Below, one piece after another: positions 9,318 through 17,753 of a stretch of 64,000 nucleotides of DNA (its first letter is position 1; every line of letters begins with the position of its first letter). The position numbers and the translations under genes were made by a program. The stretch is from positions 1 to 64,000 of the forward strand of contig CAKRZO010000021.1 in the NCBI GenBank assembly GCA_934433135.1, given 5' to 3'. The notes beneath the pieces are model-generated. The model was not told where the DNA came from and ran no database searches. It saw nothing but the letters and a program-made list of their open reading frames with translations. The stretch comes from an uncultured Acetatifactor sp. (GTDB lineage Bacteria > Bacillota > Clostridia > Lachnospirales > Lachnospiraceae).

Positions 9318-11033
9318 TTACTTAAAATAAGTATCCTGCTTTAACTGAATATATTCATAATATCCCAGCTGCTTTAATCCATCCAGATATTCCTGCCAGT
9401 CTTTATCCACATTCTTATTACCGGTGATAAAATCTACAATAGATGTATTTACATAATCATGAATCGGAGTAAACATATTATTCAGCTTTTCAGCGGTTTC
9501 CATATCATCCCAGGTAGGCATTTTCTGTTCATACTCTGCTGCAAATTTTTTGTATTCTTCGGTTACCTGTATCACATATGCCTCATAGTTCACCGGATCC
9601 TTAATATCCCCGGTAAATTCCAGATATAATTTATGATTCTTCTCCCATCCCATGCAACAGGCAGTTCCCCAGTCAATGGATGTCTGGGTCTGGCCTGCAG
9701 GTGCCGGAATCTGCTTGAATCTGGCATCCAGACCGGTAACTCCTTTGCTTCCCGGTGTAGGATCTTCCCAGGTTCTTCCCTTATACCAGTTCTGCTGTAC
9801 ATAAGAATCCAGATCTCCAAACAGCATATCCGCCATACGGAAAGCCGCAGCCGGATTTTTGCACTTATCGGTAATGGCGAAAGGTCCTCCGGCAATAGCC
9901 TGCTTATCATCTACCGGTATTCCCTGGTATCCGTTAGGTCCCTTCAGCGGAAGAATATAGGTCCAGTTCTCAAAAACTTCCTTATTCGTATAATCAATTC
10001 CCATTGCTACATGTCCCGCACTATAAGCACCGACAATATTCTCCTCATTTCTGGTAACCTGTACCAGCTGGTTAAGATCCTGTGTCAGGGAAGCCGGATC
10101 CAGAAGTCCTTCCGCATAAAGTTTATTTAAGAACTTCAAGCCCTCTTTAAATCCATCGGTATCCGCCACCGCTGAAAACTTACCGTCCTTAAGTTTTACC
10201 AGACTTCCCTCAAAATAATCGAAAGCATTCAGGATAAAGTAGTACGGATCAGCTGCCCAGGTTCCGTAAGCACCGGTCAAAGGAATTTCATCCTGCTTAC
10301 CATTCCCGTTGGGATCTTCATTTTTAAAAGCAACCAGCATATCATAATATTCCTCAATGGTAGTCGGAACTTCCATTCCCAGGTTATCCAGCCAGCCTTT
10401 ATTGACCCACTGCTTATAAGATACTGCTTTATGACCTACATATCCTTCGAAAGTAGGAAGTACATAAACATTTCCATCCGGAGCTGTCATTCCTTCCTTG
10501 ATTTCGGGCATTTCTTCCCAACGTGCTACCAGATTTTCGGAATATTTATTAATATAATCGTTTAACGGAATGTAAATTTTTTCCGTCATGCCGTATTTGA
10601 CAACGTCCATATTGCTGGTTGCAGCACCGGTCATGATAATATCCGGGTAATCTCCTGTAGACAGCATTAAGTTCAACTTATCCTTTAATCCTTCACTCGG
10701 AACAACCGTCATATCCAGATGAATGTTGGTTACTTCTTCCAGCCACTGTGTGAACTCATTCGTCTTCATATCACTGATGTACGGGAGCTGTACAACCACT
10801 GCAGTAAGAGTGATTTTTTCCGGAACAATGGGGAATACTCCCTTTTCGGTTACCCCGTCTTCCGTCAGAACCAGTTCTCCCGACGATGTGGAATCTTTGC
10901 TTTGCTGCGATTCCGTAACCTCCGCGTTCTTCGAAGACTCCGTGTTTGCCATGTCTTTTTTTCCACAACCTGCTATTCCCATAACTGCGATAGCGGTTGC
11001 CAGCATGAATGCTGCTGCTTTCTTCAATTTCAT
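9318..11033 (-). CDS. Sugar ABC transporter substrate-binding lipoprotein
   Basis: 571 residues. A lipoprotein signal peptide ends in the lipobox GIAGC with the lipidated Cys at 23, followed by a Ser/Thr-rich linker. The body is of the extracellular solute-binding type 1 / LplA kind: LMLSTGDYPDIIMTG, NDYINKYSENL, WLDNLGMEVPTTIEEYYDML and FKNEDPNGNGKQDEIPL are typical landmarks of the roughly 550-residue oligosaccharide-binding proteins that work with LplB and YtcP permeases. It is third in the operon after both permeases. It would capture an oligosaccharide outside the membrane. The substrate cannot be read from the sequence; neighbours suggest a rhamnose-containing glycan. Confidence 0.93.
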   Translation of the reverse strand: MKLKKAAAFMLATAIAVMGIAGCGKKDMANTESSKNAEVTESQQSKDSTSSGELVLTEDGVTEKGVFPIVPEKITLTAVVVQLPYISDMKTNEFTQWLEEVTNIHLDMTVVPSEGLKDKLNLMLSTGDYPDIIMTGAATSNMDVVKYGMTEKIYIPLNDYINKYSENLVARWEEMPEIKEGMTAPDGNVYVLPTFEGYVGHKAVSYKQWVNKGWLDNLGMEVPTTIEEYYDMLVAFKNEDPNGNGKQDEIPLTGAYGTWAADPYYFILNAFDYFEGSLVKLKDGKFSAVADTDGFKEGLKFLNKLYAEGLLDPASLTQDLNQLVQVTRNEENIVGAYSAGHVAMGIDYTNKEVFENWTYILPLKGPNGYQGIPVDDKQAIAGGPFAITDKCKNPAAAFRMADMLFGDLDSYVQQNWYKGRTWEDPTPGSKGVTGLDARFKQIPAPAGQTQTSIDWGTACCMGWEKNHKLYLEFTGDIKDPVNYEAYVIQVTEEYKKFAAEYEQKMPTWDDMETAEKLNNMFTPIHDYVNTSIVDFITGNKNVDKDWQEYLDGLKQLGYYEYIQLKQDTYFK

Positions 11034-11084
11034 AAGCTTTCCTCCTTGTTTTCCGGCAGTGCTTATATCTGCCTTATTTATGAG

Positions 11085-11990
11085 TTAACCCTTAATAGAG
11101 CCAATCATTACACCTTTAATAAAATACTTTTGAATAAACGGATAGAATAGCATAAGCGGGATACTGGATACCACAATTAAAGAATATTTTAAGGATTCCG
11201 AAAGATTCTGCCGATCCATCATTTCCGTTAAATTGCTCATGGATTTTGCAATATCATCTATATTGATCGTATTCTGTACCAGAATGTCCCTTAAAACAAT
11301 CTGAAGTGGATATTTCGTAGAATCATTGATATAGAGCATTGCGCTGAAATAGGAATTCCACATTCCCGTCGCATAGGACAATGCCAATACCGCCATAATC
11401 GCTTTAGACAAAGGCAGAACGATCCGTATAAAATATCGGACATATCCGCAACCGTCCACTGCCGCCGCTTCGTATAATTCTTCCGGAATACTGCTGGATA
11501 TAAAGGTTCTTGCAATGATAATGGACCATGCACTGAACAGAGTCGGTATGATTAATGCCCACATGGTATTCATCAAATGCAAATTCTTAATCAGCAAATA
11601 TTGGGGTATCAGGCCTCCTCCGATAAACATGGTAATGGCAAAGAGCCCTGTGAAAAATCCCTTGTCAACGAACTCTTTTCTGGTAAGCGGGAAAGCACCC
11701 ATCATTGTTACCAATACACTTAATATCGTACCGATTATTGTATACAGGATCGAATTCCGGTAACCGGTAAAAACCTCAGGGGTCTTAAAAACCGCCTCAT
11801 ATCCCATGAGACTGAATTCCACCGGCAGAAGCTTTACTTTTCCGGCCACCAACGCTCTCGGAGCGGAAAAAGAACAACTGATTACATAAATCAACGGATA
11901 AAGCACCAGCAATGTAAAAATGCCCAAAAAGATCCCCACCGCAATCACATAACACTTATCCTGCCAACACATTCTGCGAAATTTTTTCAT
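11085..11990 (-). CDS. Carbohydrate ABC transporter permease, YtcP/LplC type
   Basis: 301 residues with six predicted transmembrane helices. It carries the binding-protein-dependent transport motif EAAAVDGCGYVRYFIRIVLPLSKAIMAV and ends in the conserved IQKYFIKGVMIGSIKG, the hallmark of YtcP-type permeases. The preferred start at 11988-11990 gives the common opening MKKFRRMCW; an upstream ATG at 12021-12023 lacks a Shine-Dalgarno sequence. It forms a heterodimer with the LplB-type subunit encoded just upstream. No ATPase gene is present in the locus, so a shared MsmX/UgpC-type ATPase encoded elsewhere is expected. Confidence 0.93.
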   Translation of the reverse strand: MKKFRRMCWQDKCYVIAVGIFLGIFTLLVLYPLIYVISCSFSAPRALVAGKVKLLPVEFSLMGYEAVFKTPEVFTGYRNSILYTIIGTILSVLVTMMGAFPLTRKEFVDKGFFTGLFAITMFIGGGLIPQYLLIKNLHLMNTMWALIIPTLFSAWSIIIARTFISSSIPEELYEAAAVDGCGYVRYFIRIVLPLSKAIMAVLALSYATGMWNSYFSAMLYINDSTKYPLQIVLRDILVQNTINIDDIAKSMSNLTEMMDRQNLSESLKYSLIVVSSIPLMLFYPFIQKYFIKGVMIGSIKG

Positions 11991-12025
11991 CTTACTCTCA
12001 TTTCCTTTCCGGTACTCCAACATTT

Positions 12026-12973
12026 TTAAAACAGGCTTGTCTCTCCGACTTTCTTTGCAATCTTATTGGTTGCAAACAGGATCGCAAAATTAATCACTGC
12101 ATTGAACAGACTGATTGCTGTTGAGTAACTGAATTGTGCCTGTTTCACTCCGACTTTATAAACATATGTAGAAATAATTTCCGAAACCGCATAGTTTGAA
12201 GGATTCTGCATTAAGAAAACCTTTTCAAAACCGATATTCAGAAGAGAGCCTGTGTTCATGATAAAAGAAATCACAATCATGGGCATGATACCGGGAAGAT
12301 CGATGGACTTCACCCTTTGTACTCTGGTTGCGCCATCGATAATAGCTGCCTCATGCAGACTGGGATCAATCCCCGAAAGCGCTGCGATATAAATCACTGC
12401 GGAATAGCCCGCTCCCTGCCATACTCCGGACCACACATACATGGAACGGAAATACTTAACCCCGCCTACAAAGTCAATGGGAGCACCACCGAACAGTTTC
12501 ACAACTTCATTTACGATACCGAAACGGTAAGAAAAAACATTTTGCAGGATTCCCACAATAACCACCGTGGAGATAAAATAAGGCGCATAGGTAACCGTCT
12601 GCATAGTTTTTTTCAGTCGGCCGTTTTTCATTTCATTAAATGCCAGTGCCAGAAGAATCGGAATCGGGAATCCGGCAAGCAGACCATATAAACTTAATAT
12701 AATGGTATTTCGGAATACCTGTTTAAAAATCGGCATCGTCAAAAACTGCTTAAAATATTTCAGTCCCACGAACTTACTTCCGAAGAGTCCGCCTCTCACA
12801 CTGTAATCCTGAAACGCAATCAGATTTCCTACCATAGGAATATAGCCGAATAGAATCACCAGCGCCACCGGAATAGCAATCAGAATATAAAGTCCTGCGC
12901 ACCGCTTTCTTTTCTGAAAGAAATTCTGTTTACCGTTTCCTTTATGACCGCTCACTTTCATTTCTGCTTTCAT
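12026..12973 (-). CDS. Carbohydrate ABC transporter permease, LplB type
   Basis: 315 residues, six transmembrane helices, first gene of the operon. Landmarks are IPMVGNLIAFQDYS after helix 1, the coupling motif EAAIIDGATRVQRVKSIDLP, and SEIISTYVYKVGV near the C-terminus, all typical of LplB-family partners of YtcP. A basic stretch (QKRKRC) precedes the first helix. A GGAGAG ribosome site lies ahead of the ATG. The promoter and a conserved operator-like motif lie at 13124-13190. Confidence 0.93.
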   Translation of the reverse strand: MKAEMKVSGHKGNGKQNFFQKRKRCAGLYILIAIPVALVILFGYIPMVGNLIAFQDYSVRGGLFGSKFVGLKYFKQFLTMPIFKQVFRNTIILSLYGLLAGFPIPILLALAFNEMKNGRLKKTMQTVTYAPYFISTVVIVGILQNVFSYRFGIVNEVVKLFGGAPIDFVGGVKYFRSMYVWSGVWQGAGYSAVIYIAALSGIDPSLHEAAIIDGATRVQRVKSIDLPGIMPMIVISFIMNTGSLLNIGFEKVFLMQNPSNYAVSEIISTYVYKVGVKQAQFSYSTAISLFNAVINFAILFATNKIAKKVGETSLF

Positions 12974-13123
12974 TTACTTCTCTCCATTTTCTGCTTATCT
13001 ACATTTAATTCCCTTAATTGCCTTAGAGCATTTAATTATAAAAGCACTTGATTACCAAAAGTACTTAATTGTTATTGCCCACTCAAGTCTTGTAAAGCTC
13101 TTGTCCTGCGCTTTACATCCTTT

Positions 13124-13190
13124 ATTGTATCCGCACAATTGATTTTTCGAAAGAGCCAATATTTTCCGTGAAATGGAACTATTTTTAACC
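13124..13190 (-). promoter_or_regulatory. Promoter and operator-like motif of the first carbohydrate operon
   Basis: On the minus strand a -10 box TACAAT (13124-13129) lies 17 bp from a weak -35 TTTCGA (13147-13152). Directly upstream is a 38-bp motif (13153-13190) that recurs at 15627-15664 with 32 of 38 positions identical, again touching the -35 box. The core holds the inverted repeat TTCC-N7-GGAA next to TATTTTTAACC. A weak -35 beside a conserved upstream site suggests activation, probably by the AraC regulator at 2712-4961. The rest of the 13.0-13.24 kb gap shows no gene. Confidence 0.65.
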
Positions 13191-13242
13191 TTAATCTTCC
13201 AAAAACAGGATATTTCTGCCCCTTCCATCACTATAAAACAGC

Positions 13243-13293
13243 AAAAAGAACCGCTGCTCTATAGACGCTTCATCTATAGAGCAACGGCTCTTA
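13243..13293 (-). terminator. Rho-independent terminator
   Basis: On the minus strand an 18-bp nearly perfect stem (GAGCCGTTGCTCTATAGA and its complement, one wobble) with a 7-base loop is followed by TTTTTG. It ends transcription coming from the GH30 / histidine phosphatase direction and insulates the lplB operon that begins just downstream. Confidence 0.85.
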
Positions 13294-13327
13294 ATCCAAA
13301 ACATTTATTCTCTTTATATGATAGCAA

Positions 13328-13669
13328 TTATACCAGAGGTCCACAGCCTTCTGTACCAAAAAATTCCGGAAAAAGTCCCGACGTAGAAACTTGCGGTTTA
13401 CGATTCCATGGAGTCGTAAATCTTCCCTCTTCATCTATGATTTTTCCCCGAAACTCTGTCAACCAATCTAAAATCTCAATATCTTTTCCGAGCAAATTTG
13501 CGGTAGGCTTTGCCGTTCGTATAGCTCTGCCGCAAGGAGAACAATACAAATTTGACAAGTTCATCTTGCTCAATCTCTCTGCCAACAATTGTGCCTCTCT
13601 AAATCCTTTCGGGGTCAGCGAATCATGCTGATAATCCGGCTCTGCATGGCGTACAATAAGAATTTTCAT
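13328..13669 (-). pseudogene. Histidine phosphatase (phosphoglycerate mutase-like), C-terminally truncated
   Basis: 113 residues. The start MKILIVRHAEPDYQ holds the RHxxP/D phosphohistidine motif, and SNLYCSPCGRAIRTAKPTA is the usual second strand with the Arg. Family members of this subtype in Lachnospiraceae are about twice as long and carry the second catalytic His and a C-terminal helix bundle; here the frame ends after FFGTEGCGPLV, just before a terminator. The second half, including the late His, is missing, so activity is doubtful. It follows the GH30 gene, separated by a 13-bp stem hairpin at 13696-13725. Confidence 0.7.
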
Positions 13670-13732
13670 CTGACTTACTCCCTCGTATCTTTGATATGAG
13701 GGACAAAAAGTATTTTGCCCCTCATTTGATAT

Positions 13733-15004
13733 CTATAAAACAATCGTATTAAAGGAACGCGGCTTCAAAACATAGCCTGTTTGCTCAATGGTTAAAATTT
13801 TTTCTTCTGAAAACGGATTCATAACGATTGCCACGCGGGAACCGTCCGGATTTTCAAATACGGTTGTATTGGAACTGAATTCTCCTGCCGTTTTCAACAT
13901 TACCGCATCACGTTTTACAAAGTGTGAAAAATGCTTGTATAAGTAGAATTCCGGATTGAATCGATATTCACCGTCTTTTACACTGATTAAGGAATTCTGT
14001 CGCCATCCCCAGGTACTTAAGCCGTCATTTTCAAGCGCCATATTCCAGTAAACATTTGCTCTTGCACCAAATCGGAAATAATGATGAATTAATTCGTAGG
14101 TATACATTGCATATTCCCAGGTATTCTTACCATCCCCACACTGGCATTCACTTTGAATCAAATCCAATTCCGGATAATCTTCCTGCGCCTGCATAATAGA
14201 GTATTTTCCACACCACTGATATGCCGCACCTTTAATATGTTCTCTACACTTTGGATTCTGCATTATTCTATTCAGGAAACCGTTATGCATACCATAGCAG
14301 CTGTAAGGTTCCGGTCCATTAACCGTTCCAAACCAGATATCCGTCATATTGCCGATTTCATCAATCAGATAATTGGCAATAAAATTTTCCAGTTCCTCTT
14401 CCGTATATACACAGGACGGGAATTTCTGATCCGCAAAAAATTCATTCTGCGGCATAATCTGTGAAACTTTGATCCCCTCTTTCTGATAGGCTTCCAGAAA
14501 TTTTTTGAAATACCGTGCATAGGCTCTTAAATTTTGCTCTGTCTGCACAAGCTTCCCGTAATTGCAGACCTTCGGAAATTTCATCCATGTGGGCGGACTC
14601 CAGGGAGATGCATAAAACATCATTTCCGGTGAACGTTTTTGCGCCTCTTTCACTGCCGGAATAATGTACTTTCTGTCACGCTCCACAGAGAAATTCTTCA
14701 TCTCATAATCGCCGTCCGTTTCGTTATAGCTGTACCAGCTCTCCGCAAAATCATTGGCGCCTATAGACAGTCGACAATAGTTAAATCCACAGCCTTCCTT
14801 TCCGAACAACTCATCAAATACCCTGTTTTGCTGCTCTTTCGAAAGACTGAAAACAGCCTTTGCACAGATTTCACTGATGCAGCATCCCCATCCGTAAACC
14901 GGTTTCCCGACTTTCTCACCAAAAACAAGCTTTTTGCCCTCTTTATTTGACAGCTTGTTTTTCTCAGACCATTTTTCATTTTCGGTTGTCGATATCCAAT
15001 CCAT
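13733..15004 (-). CDS. GH30 family glycoside hydrolase
   Basis: 423 residues, about the normal length for a GH30 without accessory domains and with no signal peptide. The barrel motifs are clear: GWGCCISEICAKA near residue 38, the YASPWSPPTWMK strand at 131-142, the acid/base Glu188 in MPQNEF and the nucleophile Glu286 in QSECQCGDG, and a C-terminal beta-sandwich that ends LKPRSFNTIVL. GH30 enzymes include beta-glucosidases, beta-xylosidases, beta-fucosidases and beta-1,6-glucanases; I cannot assign which. It overlaps the end of the GH38 relic by 29 bases and is probably transcribed from the promoter at 15599-15664. Confidence 0.9.
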   Translation of the reverse strand: MDWISTTENEKWSEKNKLSNKEGKKLVFGEKVGKPVYGWGCCISEICAKAVFSLSKEQQNRVFDELFGKEGCGFNYCRLSIGANDFAESWYSYNETDGDYEMKNFSVERDRKYIIPAVKEAQKRSPEMMFYASPWSPPTWMKFPKVCNYGKLVQTEQNLRAYARYFKKFLEAYQKEGIKVSQIMPQNEFFADQKFPSCVYTEEELENFIANYLIDEIGNMTDIWFGTVNGPEPYSCYGMHNGFLNRIMQNPKCREHIKGAAYQWCGKYSIMQAQEDYPELDLIQSECQCGDGKNTWEYAMYTYELIHHYFRFGARANVYWNMALENDGLSTWGWRQNSLISVKDGEYRFNPEFYLYKHFSHFVKRDAVMLKTAGEFSSNTTVFENPDGSRVAIVMNPFSEEKILTIEQTGYVLKPRSFNTIVL

Positions 15005-15440
15005 TTATCATATCCCTTTCGTTTAAAAAATAATCATTCAGTTTTGTTTCTTCCTTTTGTCCGTCTGCTTCATAAAACCGCACTACGGTTTCTTCATCAT
15101 CTTCGGATTTTTTGATCGCCGTAACCACGATGTGCTCCGCCTGACTTTGATAGCAGCTGTCACTCTCCGGCAGATTCCCGCTATGAAAGCCGGTAGAGAC
15201 TGCCCGAAGACCGAAATTGAATTCATCTGCCGTCTGCTGCGCTTTTGCATTTCCCGTATAAGGGAACAATTCATAAGAACATTCATGCATGCCGTAATCC
15301 ATGATTTCACAGAAATCATGCTGCAGTTCTCCCTTGATAACCGGAAGCTTGTCCGGATTGATTTGCGCAAACCCTTCCTGCCATCTCCACAGCCAGACAG
15401 GATCCAGATGAGCATTTCCGATTAAATGTAATTTTGCCAT
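14976..15440 (-). pseudogene. Collapsed GH38 alpha-mannosidase (two internal deletions)
   Basis: An open frame of 154 codons built from three separated parts of a roughly 1000-residue alpha-mannosidase. The N-terminus MAKLHLIGNAHLDPVWLWRW is the GH38 start with the zinc-binding HxD. It jumps to LPVIKGELQH, from the middle of the catalytic domain, then to EIMDYGMHECSYELFPYTGN and HIVVTAIKKSEDDEE from the C-terminal domain. Some 80 percent of the gene, including the nucleophile Asp, is absent, yet the frame stays open. The start has a good AAGGAG. Compare the intact GH38 at 39753-43109. Activity as a mannosidase is not possible. Confidence 0.82.
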
Positions 15441-15598
15441 AAACCGTCTCCTTCCGATACGTTCAAATTTCTCATTCCGGTGTGAAAGTTCATTATTGCA
15501 TAGAAGCATACTTAATATAACCCATACCTGATTAAAAATCGATAGCACAAATCTGGAATTTTTATACTTTTTGATACTATTTTATATTTTCTGTCTAT

Positions 15599-15664
15599 AT
15601 TCTATCTATATCATCTATTTTTTAAAGAGGCAACATTTTCCGTGCGCAGGAACTATTTTTAACC
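15599..15664 (-). promoter_or_regulatory. Promoter with second copy of the operator-like motif
   Basis: On the minus strand a -10 TAGAAT (15599-15604) lies 16 bp from a -35 TTTAAA (15621-15626). The 38-bp motif at 15627-15664 is the partner of that at 13153-13190 and has the same spacing to the -35. It would drive the GH38 relic and GH30 gene with a leader of about 150 bases, putting both operons under one activator. Confidence 0.65.
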
Positions 15665-15685
15665 AGGTCGGAAAGAACGCATTTT

Positions 15686-16768
15686 TCAGCAGCTTTCTTG
15701 TCGCAATAAGAAAGAAACCCCTCCGATCCGTACCAATTCATTGCCTTTGCACTCATAGATTCCGTTCATGTAAAACTCGTAAATTTTAGTTGTTTCATAA
15801 CGAACTTCTGGGAAATCAGATAGCGAATACATTTCCGAAGTCAACTGTTCCCTTTTCTTTGTAATAAAATAAATCTGCTCTTTCATATAAGTCTTTAAGT
15901 CCAGATGCAGTACATTATGTGTAGTAAAAATAAACTGACCTTTATGCTCCGCTCCATTTACAAATGCAATCACCCTGTCAGAGAGAATCGGGTTCAGCAC
16001 TCGATCCATTTCATCCGCAAACACAACTTTATTTTCATACACCACTCGGAAAATGTGTACCGCCCATGCAAAAAACTCACGAACACCGGTTGAATCCATC
16101 TGCAATTCTCTTCTGAAAAAATTTCCCTTTTCATCCTTGCGGATAATGATAGTCTTGCTGTATGGTTTTTCCCTGTCAAGTTCAATACCGCAAATACTGT
16201 AATCCACCATGCGGAAAATTTCCAAATATCTTTCATCTGAAAGGATTTGCAGATCTGCCTCCTGCTTGATGACATCGTTCGCCATATCGGAAGTCAAAGA
16301 TTCCGGATATAGCGTTTCCGTCATCCATTCAACAACAGCTATTGCATCTTCAACGCCCAGCAATGCAAACTTTGATACCAAAAGACCCATCATATCTTCT
16401 GTAAGAAACATATTCATTCGCTTACTTAAACCACTTGTTTCTTTTGCGCCGGCGAGCCAAGAACCATCCGCCTGTTTCTCCGCCTTAAAGACACTTGATA
16501 TTGCAGAATTTCTCTTCTTCATAGTCTGTAATTCTTCATAGACAATCCCGTTTCCATTCAAATGAAGATGATATACATAGATTTTTCCATTGTCTGCCCT
16601 GAAACACAGCTCAAACTTCTGAACAGGATTCTGTTCGTCGTTTAAGCTTGCTGCATTCTCACCAACGATCACTGCAGATTTGAGCAGATCAAATCCTTCA
16701 GCAGTTTCCACGTAGTTATCCGGAAAACGTTTCTTCACCTTTCCCGTTGGTGCGCTCAAGAGCAATCG
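15686..16768 (-). pseudogene. AAA-family ATPase missing its N-terminus and Walker A
   Basis: About 360 codons of an OLD/AbiE-like ATP-binding protein (AAA_15/AAA_21 type). The C-terminal half is intact: KVVFADEMDRVLNP is the Walker B/D-loop region and GQFIFTTHNVLHLDL is the switch histidine strand. At the N-terminus the frame begins without a proper start (the first usable codon is TTG directly after an in-frame stop). The strand that should lead into the P-loop reads SAVIVGENAAS and then jumps to LNDEQNPVQKFELCF, so the GKS/T of the Walker A motif and following helix are gone. ATP hydrolysis is not expected. The left junction touches the promoter of the ZIP gene. Confidence 0.75.
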
Positions 16769-16779
16769 TTTTCAAAGGG

Positions 16780-16810
16780 TTGACAAATCCCCTGAAGTGC
16801 ATAGTATAAT
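16780..16810 (+). promoter_or_regulatory. Probable sigma-A promoter of the ZIP transporter
   Basis: A consensus TTGACA (16780-16785) and a consensus TATAAT (16805-16810) precede the ZIP gene. The spacer is 19 bp, longer than the ideal 17, which may weaken it or make it factor dependent. The region carries no obvious metalloregulator palindrome. Confidence 0.55.
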
Positions 16811-16865
16811 AACAGAGTGACGTCAAGTCAGAAAGGAAAACAAGACGAAAGGATATTGTTATTTT

Positions 16866-17666
16866 ATGAATGATCTTATGAATAAATCACTTCTTATTTC
16901 CATCGGGCTTCTGTTGCCGCTTGCAGGGACAACACTGGGCTCCGCAATGGTATTTTTGTTAAAAAAGGATTTAAATCCCAAGCTTCAGAAAGCGCTGCTG
17001 GGATTCGCCTCCGGCGTTATGATCGCCGCATCGGTCTGGTCGCTCCTTCTTCCGGCCATTGAGATGACCGAAGGAAGCAGGGTACCGGGGTGGCTTCCTG
17101 CCGTAACCGGTTTTCTTGCAGGAATGGCTTTTCTGCTTTTGCTGGACTGCCTGATCCCGCACCTGCATCTGGATACCAATAAGCCGGAAGGTCCTCACAC
17201 CGGGTGGACCAAATCCGTCATGCTGATTCTGGCGGTAACTCTTCATAACATTCCGGAAGGAATGGCCGTCGGCGTTGTCTTTGCCGGTCTAAATACGGAT
17301 AACACCGTCATAACGGGCGCAGGAGCCATTGCTCTGGCTTTGGGTATCGCCATCCAGAACTTTCCGGAAGGCGCCATCATTTCCATGCCTCTTGCGGCCT
17401 CGGGTCTTACCAAAAAGAAAGCCTTTCTGTACGGCTTTTTGTCCGGAGTGGTAGAGCCTTTAGGAGCTTTTATCACCATCCTGCTGACCTCTTTGGTAAC
17501 ACCTATCTTACCGTTTATTCTTTCTTTTGCAGCCGGTGCCATGATCTATGTAGTAGTGGAAGAGTTAATTCCCGAAGCACAATCCGGGGAGCATACCAAC
17601 ATCGGCACCATAGGAACTGCTCTTGGCTTTGCCCTGATGATGTTTCTGGACATTGCGCTCGGCTGA
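16866..17666 (+). CDS. ZIP family divalent metal transporter
   Basis: 266 residues with eight predicted transmembrane helices. Helix 4 contains HNIPEG (His127 to Gly132) and helix 5 QNFPEG (Gln164 to Gly169), the paired metal-binding motifs of ZIP proteins of the bacterial ZupT/GufA type. A histidine-containing cytoplasmic loop (PHLHLD) follows helix 3, also usual for the family. It likely imports zinc or another divalent metal. It is a single gene, with its own promoter and a hairpin terminator right after the stop. Confidence 0.92.
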   Translation: MNDLMNKSLLISIGLLLPLAGTTLGSAMVFLLKKDLNPKLQKALLGFASGVMIAASVWSLLLPAIEMTEGSRVPGWLPAVTGFLAGMAFLLLLDCLIPHLHLDTNKPEGPHTGWTKSVMLILAVTLHNIPEGMAVGVVFAGLNTDNTVITGAGAIALALGIAIQNFPEGAIISMPLAASGLTKKKAFLYGFLSGVVEPLGAFITILLTSLVTPILPFILSFAAGAMIYVVVEELIPEAQSGEHTNIGTIGTALGFALMMFLDIALG

Positions 17667-17676
17667 TACGTGTCCA

Positions 17677-17725
17677 AAAGCGACCTGTTGCCGGCTACTT
17701 TTGCCTGCGGCAGGTCGCTTTATCA
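17677..17725 (+). terminator. Hairpin terminator between convergent genes
   Basis: A perfect 11-bp outer stem (AAAGCGACCTG / CAGGTCGCTTT) with an inner GC-rich helix sits between the ZIP gene and the convergent lactonase gene. The A-run before and T-run after the stem would let it work for both strands. Confidence 0.7.
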
Positions 17726-17753
17726 ATACACAACAGCTATTTTTACATGTATC

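Noticed and set aside
13153..15664. The paired 38-bp motifs as ends of an insertion sequence
   Set aside because: They are direct, not inverted, lie exactly at -35 boxes of two genes, and no transposase is between them.
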